From Timema cristinae (lineage: Eukaryota; Arthropoda; Insecta; Phasmatodea; Timematidae), in NCBI GenBank assembly GCA_039000515.1, contig JBCFYV010001001.1:6563033-6627032 (forward strand): a stretch of DNA of 64,000 bases, read 5' to 3'. How positions within the stretch are numbered: position 1 is the stretch's first letter; every line of letters starts with the position of its first letter. A program made the position numbers and the translations under genes. Below the pieces are notes generated by a model. That model was not told the DNA's origin and searched no databases. It saw nothing but the letters and a program-made list of their open reading frames with translations. This document shows positions 9,510 through 21,802 of this stretch, in pieces.

Positions 9510-10270
9510 TTTATTTAGAGTCATGTACTTCTCAATCTCTGGAACCCAACAAGTGTTCAGAGAAGAAAGGATAGGCCATACACAAGTGTTTCAATGGCAC
9601 GTCTAGAAAGACATCAGTTGAGGACAACCACAGAGGTCCAGCGGCTTCACAACACTTGACAAGGTTACTAAACTTTAACTTATGTCAGAACTGACACTAG
9701 AACATTCATGACCTTGCTAAGGTGGAAATTGGTTATGAAAAATGCCATATGATTCTTATAATTGAGTTGAGCATGTACCGTGTTGTCAGCAAATATGTAT
9801 GCAGGATCCTGACAGCTGACCAGAAGCAGCAGTCTGTTGACATCTGCGATGAGAATAAGGTCGCTTTCGACTATGCAACCTTCCCATCCATGATTATTAC
9901 TGGTGATGAGAATTAGGTTTATGCTTATGACCCTTAGATCAACCAACAATCCTCCTAATGGAAAAGCCTTAGCTCACCAAGATGAAAAAAGGCATGATAG
10001 GTGAAGAGCATACTCACGATTTTTTTTAATTCCCCAAAATAAAAATTAAGCTGCAAGTCTGGTGTTTTGACATCAATGAGAAGATTCAGGTAGTATTGCA
10101 GGTGGTGCTGGACACACTCACAGAAAACAACTTCTAGGAAATGTTCCAAAAATGACAAAACTACTCGCACCTGTGGCTGCGTGCAAAAGGGGACTATCTA
10201 GAGGGTGATGGCATCAACCAGGCCATAGCGTGAGTTTTAGTTACAAGTTTTATAGCATACAGCCAGAAAA
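9510..10270 (+). pseudogene. mariner transposase, internally deleted
   Basis: In order, over shifting frames, the + strand shows a GHTQVFQWH segment and KTSVEDNHRGPAAS (normally VeDd.RsGRPsTS), which is the linker after the HTH DNA-binding domain. It then shows RILTADQKQQSVDICD and PSMIITGDEN (first catalytic D in tGDEsW), YDP, SS-WKS, KIQVVLQVVLDTLTENNF and LRAKGDYLEGDGIN. The last two are the C-terminal signature of mariner-family transposases. The piece between FFD and the C-terminus, holding the second and third catalytic aspartates, has been deleted, and several stops are present. About 230 of the usual 345 residues can be traced. No clean terminal inverted repeat was found. Confidence 0.75.
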
Positions 10271-10582
10271 CTTTGAATACCATTTTGTATATGTAATTTT
10301 TAGAAATCAGTGACTTATTTCTTTATTCAATGTAATATGAATAAATGGAAGAGGAACAATCAGGAGGAAGTTTTTTTTATATCAACAATGATATACAAAT
10401 AGATAGTTTTTATGTTGCAAAGAAAACATTTATTCAACAGTTTATTAAATTTTTAAAACTGTCATGAGTGTAATCTTTCATGATTTGTATTTTAATAAAC
10501 ACAATTAAAAGGTTAGTTGAAACCTTAAGACTGTTCAAAATATATATGAAAATGATAGTATCAACATGTTTAATCTCTAGAC

Positions 10583-10700
10583 CTGAGGAAGTTGTGACAG
10601 TGAAAGCTTGTCATTAAAAATGTTCCATCTAAACCATTTATATCCCAGTATCACTAAGATAAGTGTGCTGGCTATCCCATCTAATTTAAACCATGATTTA
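10583..10700 (+). repeat. Direct repeat flanking the Penelope fragment (copy 1)
   Basis: Contains TGTGACAGTGAAAGCTTG, a T/A-rich stretch, CAGTATCACTAAGATAAGTG and ACCATGATTT. It aligns in the same orientation to 11743-11857. It probably represents one end repeat (pseudo-LTR) of a Penelope-like element. Confidence 0.55.
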
Positions 10701-10969
10701 GCCTAGTGTTCTATTTCAAATAACAGTATCAACATTTTTAAATTGTAAATAAGGACAACCCAAAATTTAATGTAAATTACAACAATTCTCCTGCATATAA
10801 CAGAACTTCCACCTTTCAAAAATGTAAAACCAGAAGATTTTTTTTCCCCCACTACCAAACCGGTTCAGTTTAATTCTTATGACATATTAAATAACTAAAA
10901 CAAATAGAACTGTCAATCCTTAGCTCTTAGTTAAATAAATAAAATTTAGGTTTATATTGCTTGATGCTC

Positions 10970-11690
10970 TTGATTAAACTGCAAGGTTGACTGTCTGAAT
11001 TTGATAATAAATTGATGGGCCAGTTCCCATATTCCTAGTTGTGAAGGGTTGCATATTTTTATTCACGGATTTGACCAACTTTGTGTAACAGTGATTAAAG
11101 ACCATATCATGGGATTCGGCATGTCATGCTACAGGCTTATCTTAATTTTTGTGTCATATCGATGACCATTCATTCTCTTTCTTAGTGTTTCTGTTGTGAG
11201 ACCAATGTATTGTGCTTGGCACTGGTTGCATTCCAGTTGGTAGATGAGGTTTTCATAATCACAAGTATGGGGACCTTTTATAAGATAATTTATTTTATGT
11301 TGCTGGAGAATGAATTTGTTGGTTTATATACGGTGCAGGTTTTGCAGAGAGTGTAGTTCCAGTGAAATTAACCTGATATTTGTTTGGGTTGAATAGTGGG
11401 GTCTGGCAGTTTGGGTTTTACAAGTAAGTTACATAGATTGGCTGATTGTTTATAGGTTACTTTTGGAGGCTCCTTAAAGATGTTGTGTAGTGGTGGAGGA
11501 TTGCAGTATGGAAAACCTGTTTTCAAGAGATTGTTGAGTTTGTGGAGTCCAGGGTGGTATGTAGTCACCAAGGGGGATGATGTTTGTTCCTGTTGATGTT
11601 GTGAGCCCGCTATTTTGAGCGATGTCTATTTGACTACACACCAGTGCTTTGGGGTAGCCTCTGTTCATAAAAGCATGTTGAAGTTTTTTT
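10970..11690 (-). pseudogene. Penelope-like element, C-terminal region with GIY-YIG endonuclease
   Basis: Read on the minus strand from about 11690, the text runs LFMNRGYPKALVCSQIDIA, a frameshift, VTTYHPGLHKLNNLL, IFKEPPKVTYKQSANL, LLVKPKLP, CKTC, GPHTCDYENLIYQLECNQC and QAQYIGLTTETLRKRMNGH. It ends with a PVAxH-like and WELAHQFI segment near 11010. This is the end of a Penelope-type reverse transcriptase followed by its zinc-finger-like CxxC linker and the GIY-YIG nuclease (YIG, then R and H catalytic residues visible). The RT palm is absent, so the copy is 5'-truncated. Stops and a frameshift show it is dead. Confidence 0.75.
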
Positions 11691-11742
11691 TTATTGTATT
11701 AAAGAAAGGTCATTGTGGTCTGAGAAAATTATTTTCGCTTTC

Positions 11743-11857
11743 TGTGACAGTGAAAACTTGCCCTTAAAAATGTGTTTTTTTAGTGTTCTATCTAAACAAT
11801 TTCTACTCCAGTATTACCAAGGTAAGTGTGCTGGCATTCCTAATCTAAGCCATGATT
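11743..11857 (+). repeat. Direct repeat flanking the Penelope fragment (copy 2)
   Basis: Matches 10593-10700 through TGTGACAGTGAAAACTTG, CAGTATTACCAAGGTAAGTG and GCCATGATTT. Having repeats in the same orientation on both sides of a Penelope ORF is the expected arrangement of pseudo-LTRs. Confidence 0.55.
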
Positions 11858-12068
11858 TTTTATGATGTATTCGTGTGTCCACAACTTTGGCTGTGGCACT
11901 GTCTATTACTTTGTTAGTGTCGTTCTCCTGATTCACTCTGTTATGATAATAAACTGTCTATTTAAACTCCCAGCGAAGCCAGTGTGTACATATGTTTTTC
12001 AGAATTTTTCAACTTTTGAAATGGTTTCAACCTCTTTTTTATTTTAGCACTTTTTTAAAAAAAAAAAG

Positions 12069-13655
12069 TTAGTAATAGATAATATCAACCATATCAACAT
12101 GAAGGGAAGCTTCTCCCTTCTCAGCAGCTAAATAAGTGGCACACGCACCTACTATAGTCAAATTTTTGATTTCCCTCTTTAACACAGCTGCCCTGACATT
12201 TTTCAGGCCCACCATAACAGGTGCAATATTTGCACTAAGAGCCACACAAATGGACAAAGGAATTTCACATGACTTCAGATAGTAAGTAAAGAGTGTCAAT
12301 GTTCAGACCAGTCGAGTCACCATCTGAAAGCAAACACCTTTCTATTTTGAGTTTATCAATATTATGGAATATCACCAGAGTTAGATATAGCTTTGAATCA
12401 ATTTGATTAGTACCATCAGTAGCCATAGAAAATAGCACACTTGTAATCAGTCGACTAACTCCACCTTGTTGTTTATTATGTATCCGCAGCAGCCCGTGTT
12501 TTAGTAGAGCATCTCGGGGTTAATAAATTAATGGTGTAGGTGGAGAACAGTGCAGATCAAATAAGTAGAAATTTAGAGCAGAATTTGAAGTTTCATTTGA
12601 AATAAATATTAGACATTTTGTACCTCGGGTTACTGAATGTAGAGAAACAAATTACTTAGTACATGAATACGGAGAATTATTTAAAGTAGTGGTTATTTAG
12701 CCACCAGGTCTACATCTCTTTCCACCCACCTCGAAACGCTATCTGCCCATGTTGCGAACATAATTTTTTTAATACAGGTCTTTGCATGCTAACTGGCCAG
12801 TGTCGTGTCTGACACTTCCCTTCCACATAGGGTCAAAACCAGACACTAAATAGGATGTGCTGATTGGCTGGCTGTTATCGTCAAACCTCCCCTTTCCACC
12901 GTGAGGCCACACCTGCATCTCACAGCTTTCGGGTTCAGATAAACAATCTAGCACGATGCTTGAAAGTGAAAAGTAAAAGTAAAAAATTTAGATTAAGCTA
13001 ATATTCCAAAAAGAACTTTACAAAAATGAAAATTACTGGATTAAGTTAGTGAATTGAAATTTAATACAACTATTGCTTACAATTTTGATTAAGATTTAGA
13101 CACTTTATCATTAATATTAAAACCTACACTTAAATATAATTAGAATATTTGATCATAATATAGAGCTTAAATTAGGTCTAAGCGAATGGAAAACAATGTA
13201 TTATAAATTTAGAGCTTAAGTATCATGATAATATTAACAAGTTAACAATGGCAAACCAATACTATTATATAAATGGAAAGGGCCTAAAACCCCAACTACT
13301 TTACACACTTCAGAATTCCAAAACAATTTTTTCTTTTCCCCTAGTTTCTTGAAGATTAATGCAGCTTTTGTTCTGACACAACCATATTTACTGATTATTT
13401 GGCTGTCTGGGAACAGTTTCTTGAACAATTGACACACTTGGTCGGCACAAATGAAAAGTAGGCTATGTTCAGTAATAATTACGGTGAACAAACATTCTGT
13501 ACTTGTTTCTTTTTATCGCCTTTATTGGTACAAAAATCCAATCTGTTATTTTACACGTACAAAGTATTATCTATGTGATTATTTTGGTTGCACTGTTTCA
13601 CTACATCACACTTGCCACCACGAGGTAGTGAAAAATAACACCTACATAAAGTAAA
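12069..13655 (-). pseudogene. hAT transposase (first of two), interrupted
   Basis: From 13655 downward on the minus strand, a BED-type zinc finger is visible (CYFSLPRGGKCDVVKQCNQ with a following NH, 13645-13571). Next come EHSLLFICADQVCQLFKKLF, PDSQIISKYGCVRTKAA and, after an insertion, FSMATDGTNQIDSKLY, CLLSDGDSTGLNIDTLY, SCEIPLSICVALSANIAPVM and LTIVGACATYLAAEKGEAS. The ATDGtN motif and the DNAavM-like segment (catalytic D changed to N in SANIAPVM) identify a hAT transposase. The GCaCHyL-like motif has lost its second C and its H. The C-terminal dimerisation region is missing beyond 12069. The frame changes at least twice. Confidence 0.78.
12545..13330. other. Probable insertion within the hAT pseudogene
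   Basis: The transposase text stops after KKLGEK near 13330 and resumes near 12540, where intact relatives have only a few tens of residues. The roughly 780 bases between are foreign. They include a GC-richer block at 12690-12955 without recognisable coding. I could not define terminal repeats. Confidence 0.4.
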
Positions 13656-15197
13656 GAGCACATTGTATTTCTTCAACATTTTTGCTAAACACCATGCACA
13701 TTTACATCAAAATAAAACAGCATTATATAGTTTCACAAACAAAGCCGGCCATTTATTTTTTACAAGTACACCAATCACAGTTGTGGCATGATTCTGGTCG
13801 CAATTATTGATTATATTTTCAGGTATCAAATGCAACACATATAGCTGAATACATCACTCGAATGACAACGGCAAAAGGCGAGACTTTTTATAATACTCAA
13901 ATGAAAAAAATTGGGAGAATATCACACCAATTTTGGAAAGCGTGAGATAACCTCTAATGTAGGGGAGATGTGTCGTCACCCTAATGAGTTTTATGGTCTC
14001 AGCCCTAAATTTAATTACTAGAAACATGCTAATTTTTTAACATGGATTGAATGAGACCAACATTACACTTTTCTTCAGGCAGCTGTATAAATACCTTAAC
14101 AGAATGATTACTGGATTGACCTGAGAGCAGCCCCCCCTCCCCCCCACACACAAAAAATCCTTTATATAATCTCAATGTGGCCTATTTGTAGCACCCTTAG
14201 ATAATAGACAACAAATATATAACCTTTTGAGGACTGTATGTAGTTATATAGAAATAGTTTAGAATCACTTGAGCAGATTATAGATGCTCTTTACTGCTTA
14301 GCTTCAAAAGTGTTATGCTATGATATTTAGAAATAGATAGACCTTGACACTATTGATAAAATTACTTCAAGCCAAAATGGTTAGTGAATTTATTTAGTCA
14401 AACCTATAAGCTGCTACTACTTTTCACACCGATTTTTAGAGATTTTTTCTTTGCAGTCTTTTGCTCACTATGATTTTTCTAATGCCTCAAGAATTATGTG
14501 TATTTATTTACTAAGTTTGCTATATTACACCTTGCAGATCTTGATTAAAAAACATATCTAAGCCAATGACTAAGACATATAGTTACACCAAAGAAATAAA
14601 AACTTTTAGTAATAATGAATGTAAATACTATGAACAAGGAATGCTTAATAAAATAGGGCATTTTAAATCATTAGTGAAGGAAACAATTTTAATTAGTTTT
14701 GTCAGATTAAAAAAATAAAATAAAGTGTAACATAAATTAATGCTCAACAACTTAGCCCTATCATATACTGATTTTAAACAAGTTTTACAAAATCAATTGT
14801 TAATCTATTGATGAGTGTGGAGTTGAGATATTTTAAATGAGACAAGGTATGATAAGACAGTGTAGAAACAACTATACAATAATGTAAAATAAGTGATAGT
14901 GAAGGAAACCAACCTGAAAGGTTAGTTAGGTTATGCATCTGAGATAAAAACAAACACACTTCTCTCTTGATTTCTCCTTACACTTTTAACACTTCACACT
15001 TCCACAGTTACATTGTTTAAAATTTTTGGAAATATTAATTTTTTATATAGAGATATAAATAAAAAATACAAATATATTATATAATATGAAACTACATGCT
15101 TCTTGAAGAATTTGAGACATAACTGAACTTGCAGTGTTGCTAGATTGAAGCAACCGAATGGAGGCTTGACTAGATAAATAGCTTGCTGAAAAATTAA

Positions 15198-15198
<1 letters not shown>
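13656..15198. other. Unannotated AT-rich spacer
   Basis: Holds a C-rich run at 14131-14151. A roughly 80-bp segment at 14876-14960, containing CCAACCTGAAAGG, resembles 19938-20012 in the same orientation. Nothing else is recognised. Confidence 0.35.
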
Positions 15199-15252
<54 letters not shown>

Positions 15253-15275
15253 AAATTATATATATAATATATCTA
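15199..15275. repeat. Compound microsatellite (CT)n(TA)n
   Basis: About twelve CT units are followed by a longer run of TA units with small interruptions. Confidence 0.97.
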
Positions 15276-16879
15276 TAAAACTAACAAAGTGGCGAAAGTG
15301 ACCTCTCTAGTATTGGAGATCATATTCTGGCTTGGTGAATGAATACAATAGAGTAGATCAACTTTAGTCGTCAATTACCACCACTCCGGTGGTGAATGGC
15401 CTCTAGTTTCATCCTTCATGATGACAAACACGGATGCAATACTTTCATAAAATTTCACACAATGCTGATTGTGCCACTGTCTTGATCAGGAGTAGCCAAA
15501 CATCTCTGAAATCGATTAAAACAACATGGTTGTAACAGTAACATATTAAGCATACTTAATGGATCTAACCAATAAAAATCCCAACACCTCAGCAAATCCT
15601 TTAAACCATCACCAAGCTAACAAATAAGCTATTCAAGCTCAGAAGGATTAAGATGACATCAATGGCAGTGGATAAAGGTTTTCATATCTATAAAGATGTT
15701 GCCAGAAGTTTCTAACAAAACAAAGCTAAACACAGAGCTTAAGTGTCAGACATACTATGGTTTAGATTGAGAGGGGAGAGAGAATGGACTAGGCTCTTAT
15801 TTTGGCAACGTGTTGAAACTGTAACCTCGGAGAAGCATGCTATATAGCTAGACACACAGTTTTTTTTCTTTCATTTTAACGATAAATGTTCACGTTTCAT
15901 ATGGTTTGGGTGAGTTTTCAAGATGTTTTATATTTGCAGTATAAAGTGATAAACAACTGTTTCAGCAATAAATGCCTTTATGAGCCAAGTCACAGCGAAT
16001 TTCTAATTATACACACACACACGAAATTGGTTATACTGTCATCGAAGGGCCAAAAAATTTTGATGTTAAGTCAGAGTGATGTTATAAAAGAGGTAAAAAC
16101 ATAACACTTTTAATAGCTAGGAAGGAAGGACATTTTCCAAATTTCGAATTGCATTTCATTTATAGATGAATAATGTAGTGAATTTACAAAACTTACATTT
16201 AGCCCTGTTCCCCGTAGTAATTTGTAGCTTTCCATGATTATAAAAAATGTAGGCCTACGTATAATAACTACCAAATGAATACACAATTACTAACAAAACT
16301 AACATTGAATTTATAAAACATGAAAAAACACCTTTGCTTTGAGCTTAGACATGCACACAAGATCGTTCCAGTCAGAACAGTGACAATGAAGGAGGGTTAG
16401 TCCTCTATTTAATTTAACCTCTTAAATGCCCACAATTCCCACAACCCTCTTCTTGACTGCTTTGTCATTCAGTCTACAGAAACACATTCAAAGCGCTTAG
16501 GATTGGTATTTTCCCCACTGTAAAAACCACGAGCCGATCATGTGATGAAGTGCCAGAAATAGACCCATTCTACGCATCCCCTTCTCACCTCCACCACCGA
16601 GCTTATGAGTGTGTCTACTGCTTAGCGAGGACAATCACTGCATTCTTCCGGTGGCTATTTGATTGTATTCATTTTTGTGTCATGTGCTCAAATCATTGTG
16701 CACATACTTACATCATAATATCATGATGCGACCTATAGTATCTAATAACGAATGTGTGAGTTAATTTACAACTAACCCATTTTATATTAGTGAAGTATTT
16801 TAATTAGTGGGTGTCTCTAGTGGGAAAAACTGGACACTCTGAAGAAACATGTCCAATTTAGTGGGCATGTTACAAGGAA
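15276..16879. other. Unannotated spacer
   Basis: Contains a short CA run near 16012-16021. No coding or shared repeat signal. The last 60 bases (CACTCTGAAGAAACATGTCC onward) are the insertion target of the hAT element that follows. Confidence 0.3.
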
Positions 16880-19032
16880 CAGGGTTCTTACACACATATG
16901 AAACATAAATTTAAGGTCTTTTCAAGGACTTTTTAAGGACCAAAACTGTTATTTCTCATACTGCCAAAAGCTAGACACGCCAATAAAAAATTTTATAAAC
17001 CGTACAAAATTTTTAATATATGGGAAACAATAACTTTCCACCAAATTTAATGAATAGATAAGACTATAAAAATAGAAATCTAACTTTGTTGTCATTTACT
17101 TCACTCTCCTTGGTTTATTGGTTAGTGCAGTCATTCTATATTCAGTATTCCACAAGATGAGTATGGATTTCATAATTTAAAAATGTTTTCTGCTGGCATA
17201 TGCTTTTCATTTACGGTATTTTATATACAGGAGTCTAAGCATGAATGTTTGTACTAACAATAATTAAAATATCAGTTTTTTATAGGTCCTAGAATCAGCA
17301 GAACGAGTAACAAATAGTCTAAACAATAAAATATCAGGCCAAATAACATTTAAATGTTTTTATATCCATTTAACCTATCAGATAGCTGCTTGTTGATGTC
17401 AGCCAGTGCAGCAGTTTTTTTCTCTTGACGTTCTGAAAATGTTAGACTTCGACACAAATGTTTCGGAAGACCAATTTCAGAAATCAACTTTTCAAAGGGA
17501 GTGAACATATCTTCTGCAGTAAAATGGCCCAGGAAATCTGAATGGATATAACAAGACTGCACTTTATCTGCTTCCCAGTGGCAAATATGGTAATCTAACT
17601 GCTTCTCCTAAAGCTTTCTGTTGAGGCTTTCATCGAATAACAAAACATATGAATCTTGTTTCTTAAGCTTCTCCATGAGTGCAGACTGAAAATAAGGAGC
17701 AATGCCAAAACAACATATATATGCACATTTTGTCTCTCCCAATGAAAAACTTTTTGCAATTCCACTGTCGAAAAACATTAAAAAAAATAATAGTCCGATA
17801 TCTTTGCATGATCTGTATGAATAATGACTGCTGCATACTTTCAAGGCCCAAATAATTTTGGCCGTTAAAGAGTTTCCTGTCCAGTTAAGAAGGAGCTTAC
17901 TATCTGCTGTCCTTGTGGTAGTGGTTTCTGAATCAGGAGCCGCAGAACTCGAAGATTGCTCTGGATGTGTAACACCAAAAAATAGTGAATTCTTAAAGGT
18001 TTTTTTTACATGCAAGACTACCATGTTTTTTTCCCATTCATGTGACTTGTTAAAGCAGACACCCCCATTTTGGCAATGTCAAATACAGAAGAGCATATGC
18101 TACATCTGGATTTGTTCCTGTCTGGCACTTTTACAAGCCAATTATTAAATTTGGGGTTATGTAAAAACAAAACAAAGGGTGATTTTCTGCCTTAAGTAAC
18201 ACACAGTATTAAAAAAAAAAAAATCAATCAAGAATAATGAAACAACCGTTTATGTATCCTTGGCAGATTACATGCTATCACACTTTAATAAAACTTTCGT
18301 GTGGAAATAACACAGCGGTTATGAAGCAAACTGAACCAGTGCTTAAGGATATCCATAGAAATAAAAGTATTAAGATAAAACAAACTACACAGCTACCACC
18401 TTAACACAAAATTTCACGGGATAATGTTTACAGACACCAAAATGGCACGACCATATATAATTGAGTTATAGAATGGCAACTCCCTGTAGTATGGCTAAAA
18501 CAGGAATTTGAGCGCTAAGGTGGTTGAAAGATGAACTAATAGCTATCGGCGGGCATTTTAGTGCAAAACTGTAATTATAGGTACTTAAAAGTGTTAATAG
18601 GTAGTCACAAATCTTCAAAAAATTTATTACAAATGATGGTTTTAAAGCAACTTATAAAAAACTGGCAAATGCACAGTAATTGAGTTTTTAGATATAGGAA
18701 ATTAGAGAAAACATTGTATTTTGACAGTAGCACTAATATGTTTGCCAGAGAAGTTAACACGGTTTCCCCTTGCCCCTAGAGAAATTAAAACCCATGGGTT
18801 GATGACGCGAAAGATAACAAATAAAACAAAAGAAGCGGAAAGAGTAGCGGAGAGTAAAGTAAACAGCAGACAACAGCTAAGACTAGATATTTCATGTCCC
18901 AGTACATCTTAAATCACGGTCTTTACAACCATTTCAAACATTAATATTGAAACCTGGAAATTCCAGGACTTTTCCAGGCCTTGAACAGACACACATTGAA
19001 TTCCAGGTCTTTCAAAGACTGTATGAACCCTG
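16880..19032. mobile_element. hAT DNA transposon with degenerate transposase
   Basis: The left end begins CAGGGTTCTTACAC at 16880 and is followed by AAGGTCTTTTCAAGGAC. The right end, read in reverse, is CAGGGTTCATACAGTC followed by TTTGAAAGACC, ending at 19032. These terminal inverted repeats bound a hAT transposase on the minus strand. The 8-bp flanks (ACAAGGAA and AAAGAAAT) do not match well, so the target duplication has decayed or one edge is slightly misplaced. Confidence 0.78.
17350..18160 (-). pseudogene. hAT transposase (second), N-terminal half
   Basis: Minus-strand reading from 18160 gives FNNWLVKVPDRNKSRCSICS, then VFDIAKMGVSALTSHMNGKK. This is a BED-type zinc finger (CxxC and paired H). 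An ST-rich linker follows (18024 downward), then WALKVCSSHYSYRSCKDIGL, FDSGIAKSFSLGETKCAYIC, FGIAPYFQSALMEKLKK and YVLLFDESLN. The last carries the first catalytic aspartate region (LFDESLN). A frameshift leads into HSDFLGHFTAEDMF and FEKLISEIGLP. After IGLP the similarity ends and the frame closes at 17350, so the rest of the RNase H-like fold and the dimerisation domain are deleted. It belongs to a different hAT lineage from 12069-13655. Confidence 0.8.
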
Positions 19033-21644
19033 AAAGAAATCGCTGGACGCAGGGGTCACTGGCTGTAGCAAATGAAGAAGCATGATTTTAGAAATGAATC
19101 AGATGGTGAAAAAAGTCAAGATAGAAAAGACTGCCTTAATAAGTGAAACTGTGAAAATATGTTAGAAAGCAAACATTCCCCTACAAAAATTAAATCATCC
19201 TGCTGTATGCCAGTATCTAAAAATGTGTGTTGTCTTTATATGCCTAGACCCTAGTGTATTACTAGATATTTGTATAATGAATTTCACAAAACAACAAATT
19301 TTACTTGGTAAAATAGAAGTAGGCATATTGACAAACAATTAGGAAGTTAACAAATTGTTGTTTGTGACTCAAATTAGTTTACATTTCTGCCACAAGTAAG
19401 CCAGAGGTTTATTTTTCTCTCTTGTTGAGGTCACGATGAAAAATTCATATCCTTTGCTAGACATGCATTTGTATGCTGCCTATATATTTTTTTGCCTGGA
19501 AGATTGGTATGGAGCAGTGGAAGGTTTTGTATAGAAGGCAGCGAATTCAACCAAGTTTCAACAATTTACCCATTATATTATTTGAATTAAGTTTTATTTA
19601 TATTGCCATGTAGTGGTGTCAATATGCAACATAATGCTGTTTTTTAAAACAATTGATGCTAAAAAACAGCGTCTCTGTATATAGCCCAGATACAATAGGA
19701 GTGGTGGTATCTGTCAGTTAGCAGAAGTTATGGAATCTACTGCGAGACCATTATATTGATTTATAGTCACTTTTAACAGTCAAATCATAAACATCAAACA
19801 ATTTTGTTTGCAAATTTAGTTAAAAATTGTTTGTAAATCTTCTGCTAGCTGTTTATTAAAACAAATAGTTGCTTTATGACTTATAAATGCATGAAGACAT
19901 TGTGGAAAGACTACAAAGTTATTTTCTCTCTACAAAGTAAAATAATGTAATATGATAGGGAAGGAATCCAACCTGAAAGGATAATTATGTTAGACCTTGA
20001 TAGAAACAAATAACCATAGCTTTTCACATGCCTTTTACAGTTACAAATTAATTATAGTTTTCAGCGCTATTCCATTTTAATATTAAGGAGAAAAAACACA
20101 AAACATTAAAAGCAAATAATAAGGATTTTAATTTTTCTTTAAATCTGTGTTCTTATGTTTGTCTATCCTCCTTGATATGAGAAAAAAATATTTCTAAAAA
20201 TTAAAAAGAATGTATAACTGGGAACATAATCAGAAGATCAAAGTCTCAAGAGTATGATGATGATAAAAAAGATATGTTTATTTGTTTATATAAAGGTTGG
20301 TTTGCTTTCCTATCACTCACATTACATTAATTTACAGTATTTTGTCTGTTTGGTATGCTTTAAGAAAATGATGGAAATGAAGTATGTAGGAGCAGATAAC
20401 AGAAGGTGTTAAAATGAGAGAAGAAGAATGGAAGAAATTAAAGGACGATGGAGACATTTTATTAAACCGACCCGGCCACAGTTGATGATGATGAGGTATC
20501 TCAAATAATATAGCTTATAAAATGATTGAGTGTATTTTCTATTCATGATTACTCTTTAGCAGTGATATTCAACTTGGGTAAAAATAAAAACCAATCTTGT
20601 GGGATACGTGAAATTTAAAATCTCATTTATAACCTATTATTTTGGATGTAATTTATTTTATCTGTAATTTATAGAATATTTATTATAACTTCAGGATATT
20701 TGATATGATATTTTGTTTCGCTAACTTACCAGCAAAAAGAAAAATCCACACTTCAACCTCTACAAACCAAATGATTTCTTTCTTCTGGAGGTTAAAAAGT
20801 AAGCTTTTCCTCAAAAGTAGGACTAAATAAGCCCTTTAACTTGCATTATATACCTACAACTTTGGGGGTGCAAATTTGAATACCATTGCTCAATATTCTA
20901 ACATTTTTGTCACTGCAGTGGTAGCATGATTTCGCTAAGAAGCAAACTCATACAAAAGCAGATAAATTTGAAAAATTAGAAATATTGCTAATTTTCCCCA
21001 TGCATACTATATTGGGTACAACACAGTTGTTTACCAGCCATAAGCTTTCAGTATAAGAAAGCTTACATGATTAGCACGAACCACTACTTGGCCAGTCATC
21101 ATCTGGAAGTGCGCCATGAAGCAGATTTTTCTCCTTCAAATTTTAATGGTCACTTCTGTTTAGAGGTGAGCAGATCTTTGAGTAATAATGAAAGTTATCT
21201 TGAATGCATTTTCAAATGGATGCAATTTTGCTCATCAGAACCTTATCAATTGGAACAATAGGCAATGGATGACCTGTAGATAAAACCAGTTTCAATAACA
21301 GAAGAAAGCCAAAAAATTACATCTATAAAGTGCAGTGTGAGAATGCTTCTTTGAAGCTAAATTGCATTTATATGTTCTAACACCAATGTTAATCCGAAAA
21401 AAAATTAGGGATGTGATAATGGTAATTCTAAGCACAAATAATTTTAAATACAAATATGAATAATTTCACAATCAAATAGTTATCAAAGTTTCAGTGCAAC
21501 TTGGTATTACTTACTGGTATACATATTTAAAATGTGGCCAGCAAAATTTAGAATAGTCACATAAAGGATAATCTTAGTGAGATTAAACTACTGGCTTGAT
21601 AGGGATAGGCCTGTTGTGGCTTCATTTGCCTTATAATCTAGCTT
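19033..21644. other. Spacer with weak LINE-tail signal
   Basis: At 20370-20480 a + strand reading (KDDGDILLNRPGHS and a neighbouring frame with WRHFIKPTRPQ) faintly resembles the C-terminal end of LINE reverse transcriptases. It is too short to call. 19938-20012 resembles 14876-14960. The remainder is AT-rich and unrecognised. Confidence 0.25.
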
Positions 21645-21802
21645 AAGACTAGGACAGGCACAACATCCAGTCCCCAGCCGTTAATTCATCACCATGAAAG
21701 TGTAGACCCACATTTCACCAATGATACATTTTTTGGCCATGCCGGGAATCAAACTCAGGACCCTTAGCTCAGTAGAAAGACATGCTATCAATTGAGCTGA
21801 GG
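21645..21802 (-). mobile_element. SINE-A, second copy
   Basis: The reverse complement starts CTCAGCTCAATTGATAGCAT and has B box GAGTTTGATTCCCGG. It shares the GGCATGGCC, ACGGCTGGGGACTGGATGTT and GTGCCTGTCCTAG segments of the copy at 8633-8800. Confidence 0.75.

Noticed and set aside
9680..9949. An 89-codon minus-strand frame
   Set aside because: The + strand of the same bases carries mariner motifs, including TGDEN, so the minus frame is a shadow.
12769..12954. A 61-codon minus-strand frame in a GC-richer block
   Set aside because: No motif, no splice context, and it lies inside the foreign DNA interrupting a hAT pseudogene.
17858..18148. A 96-codon + strand frame
   Set aside because: It lies wholly antisense to the hAT zinc finger and linker.
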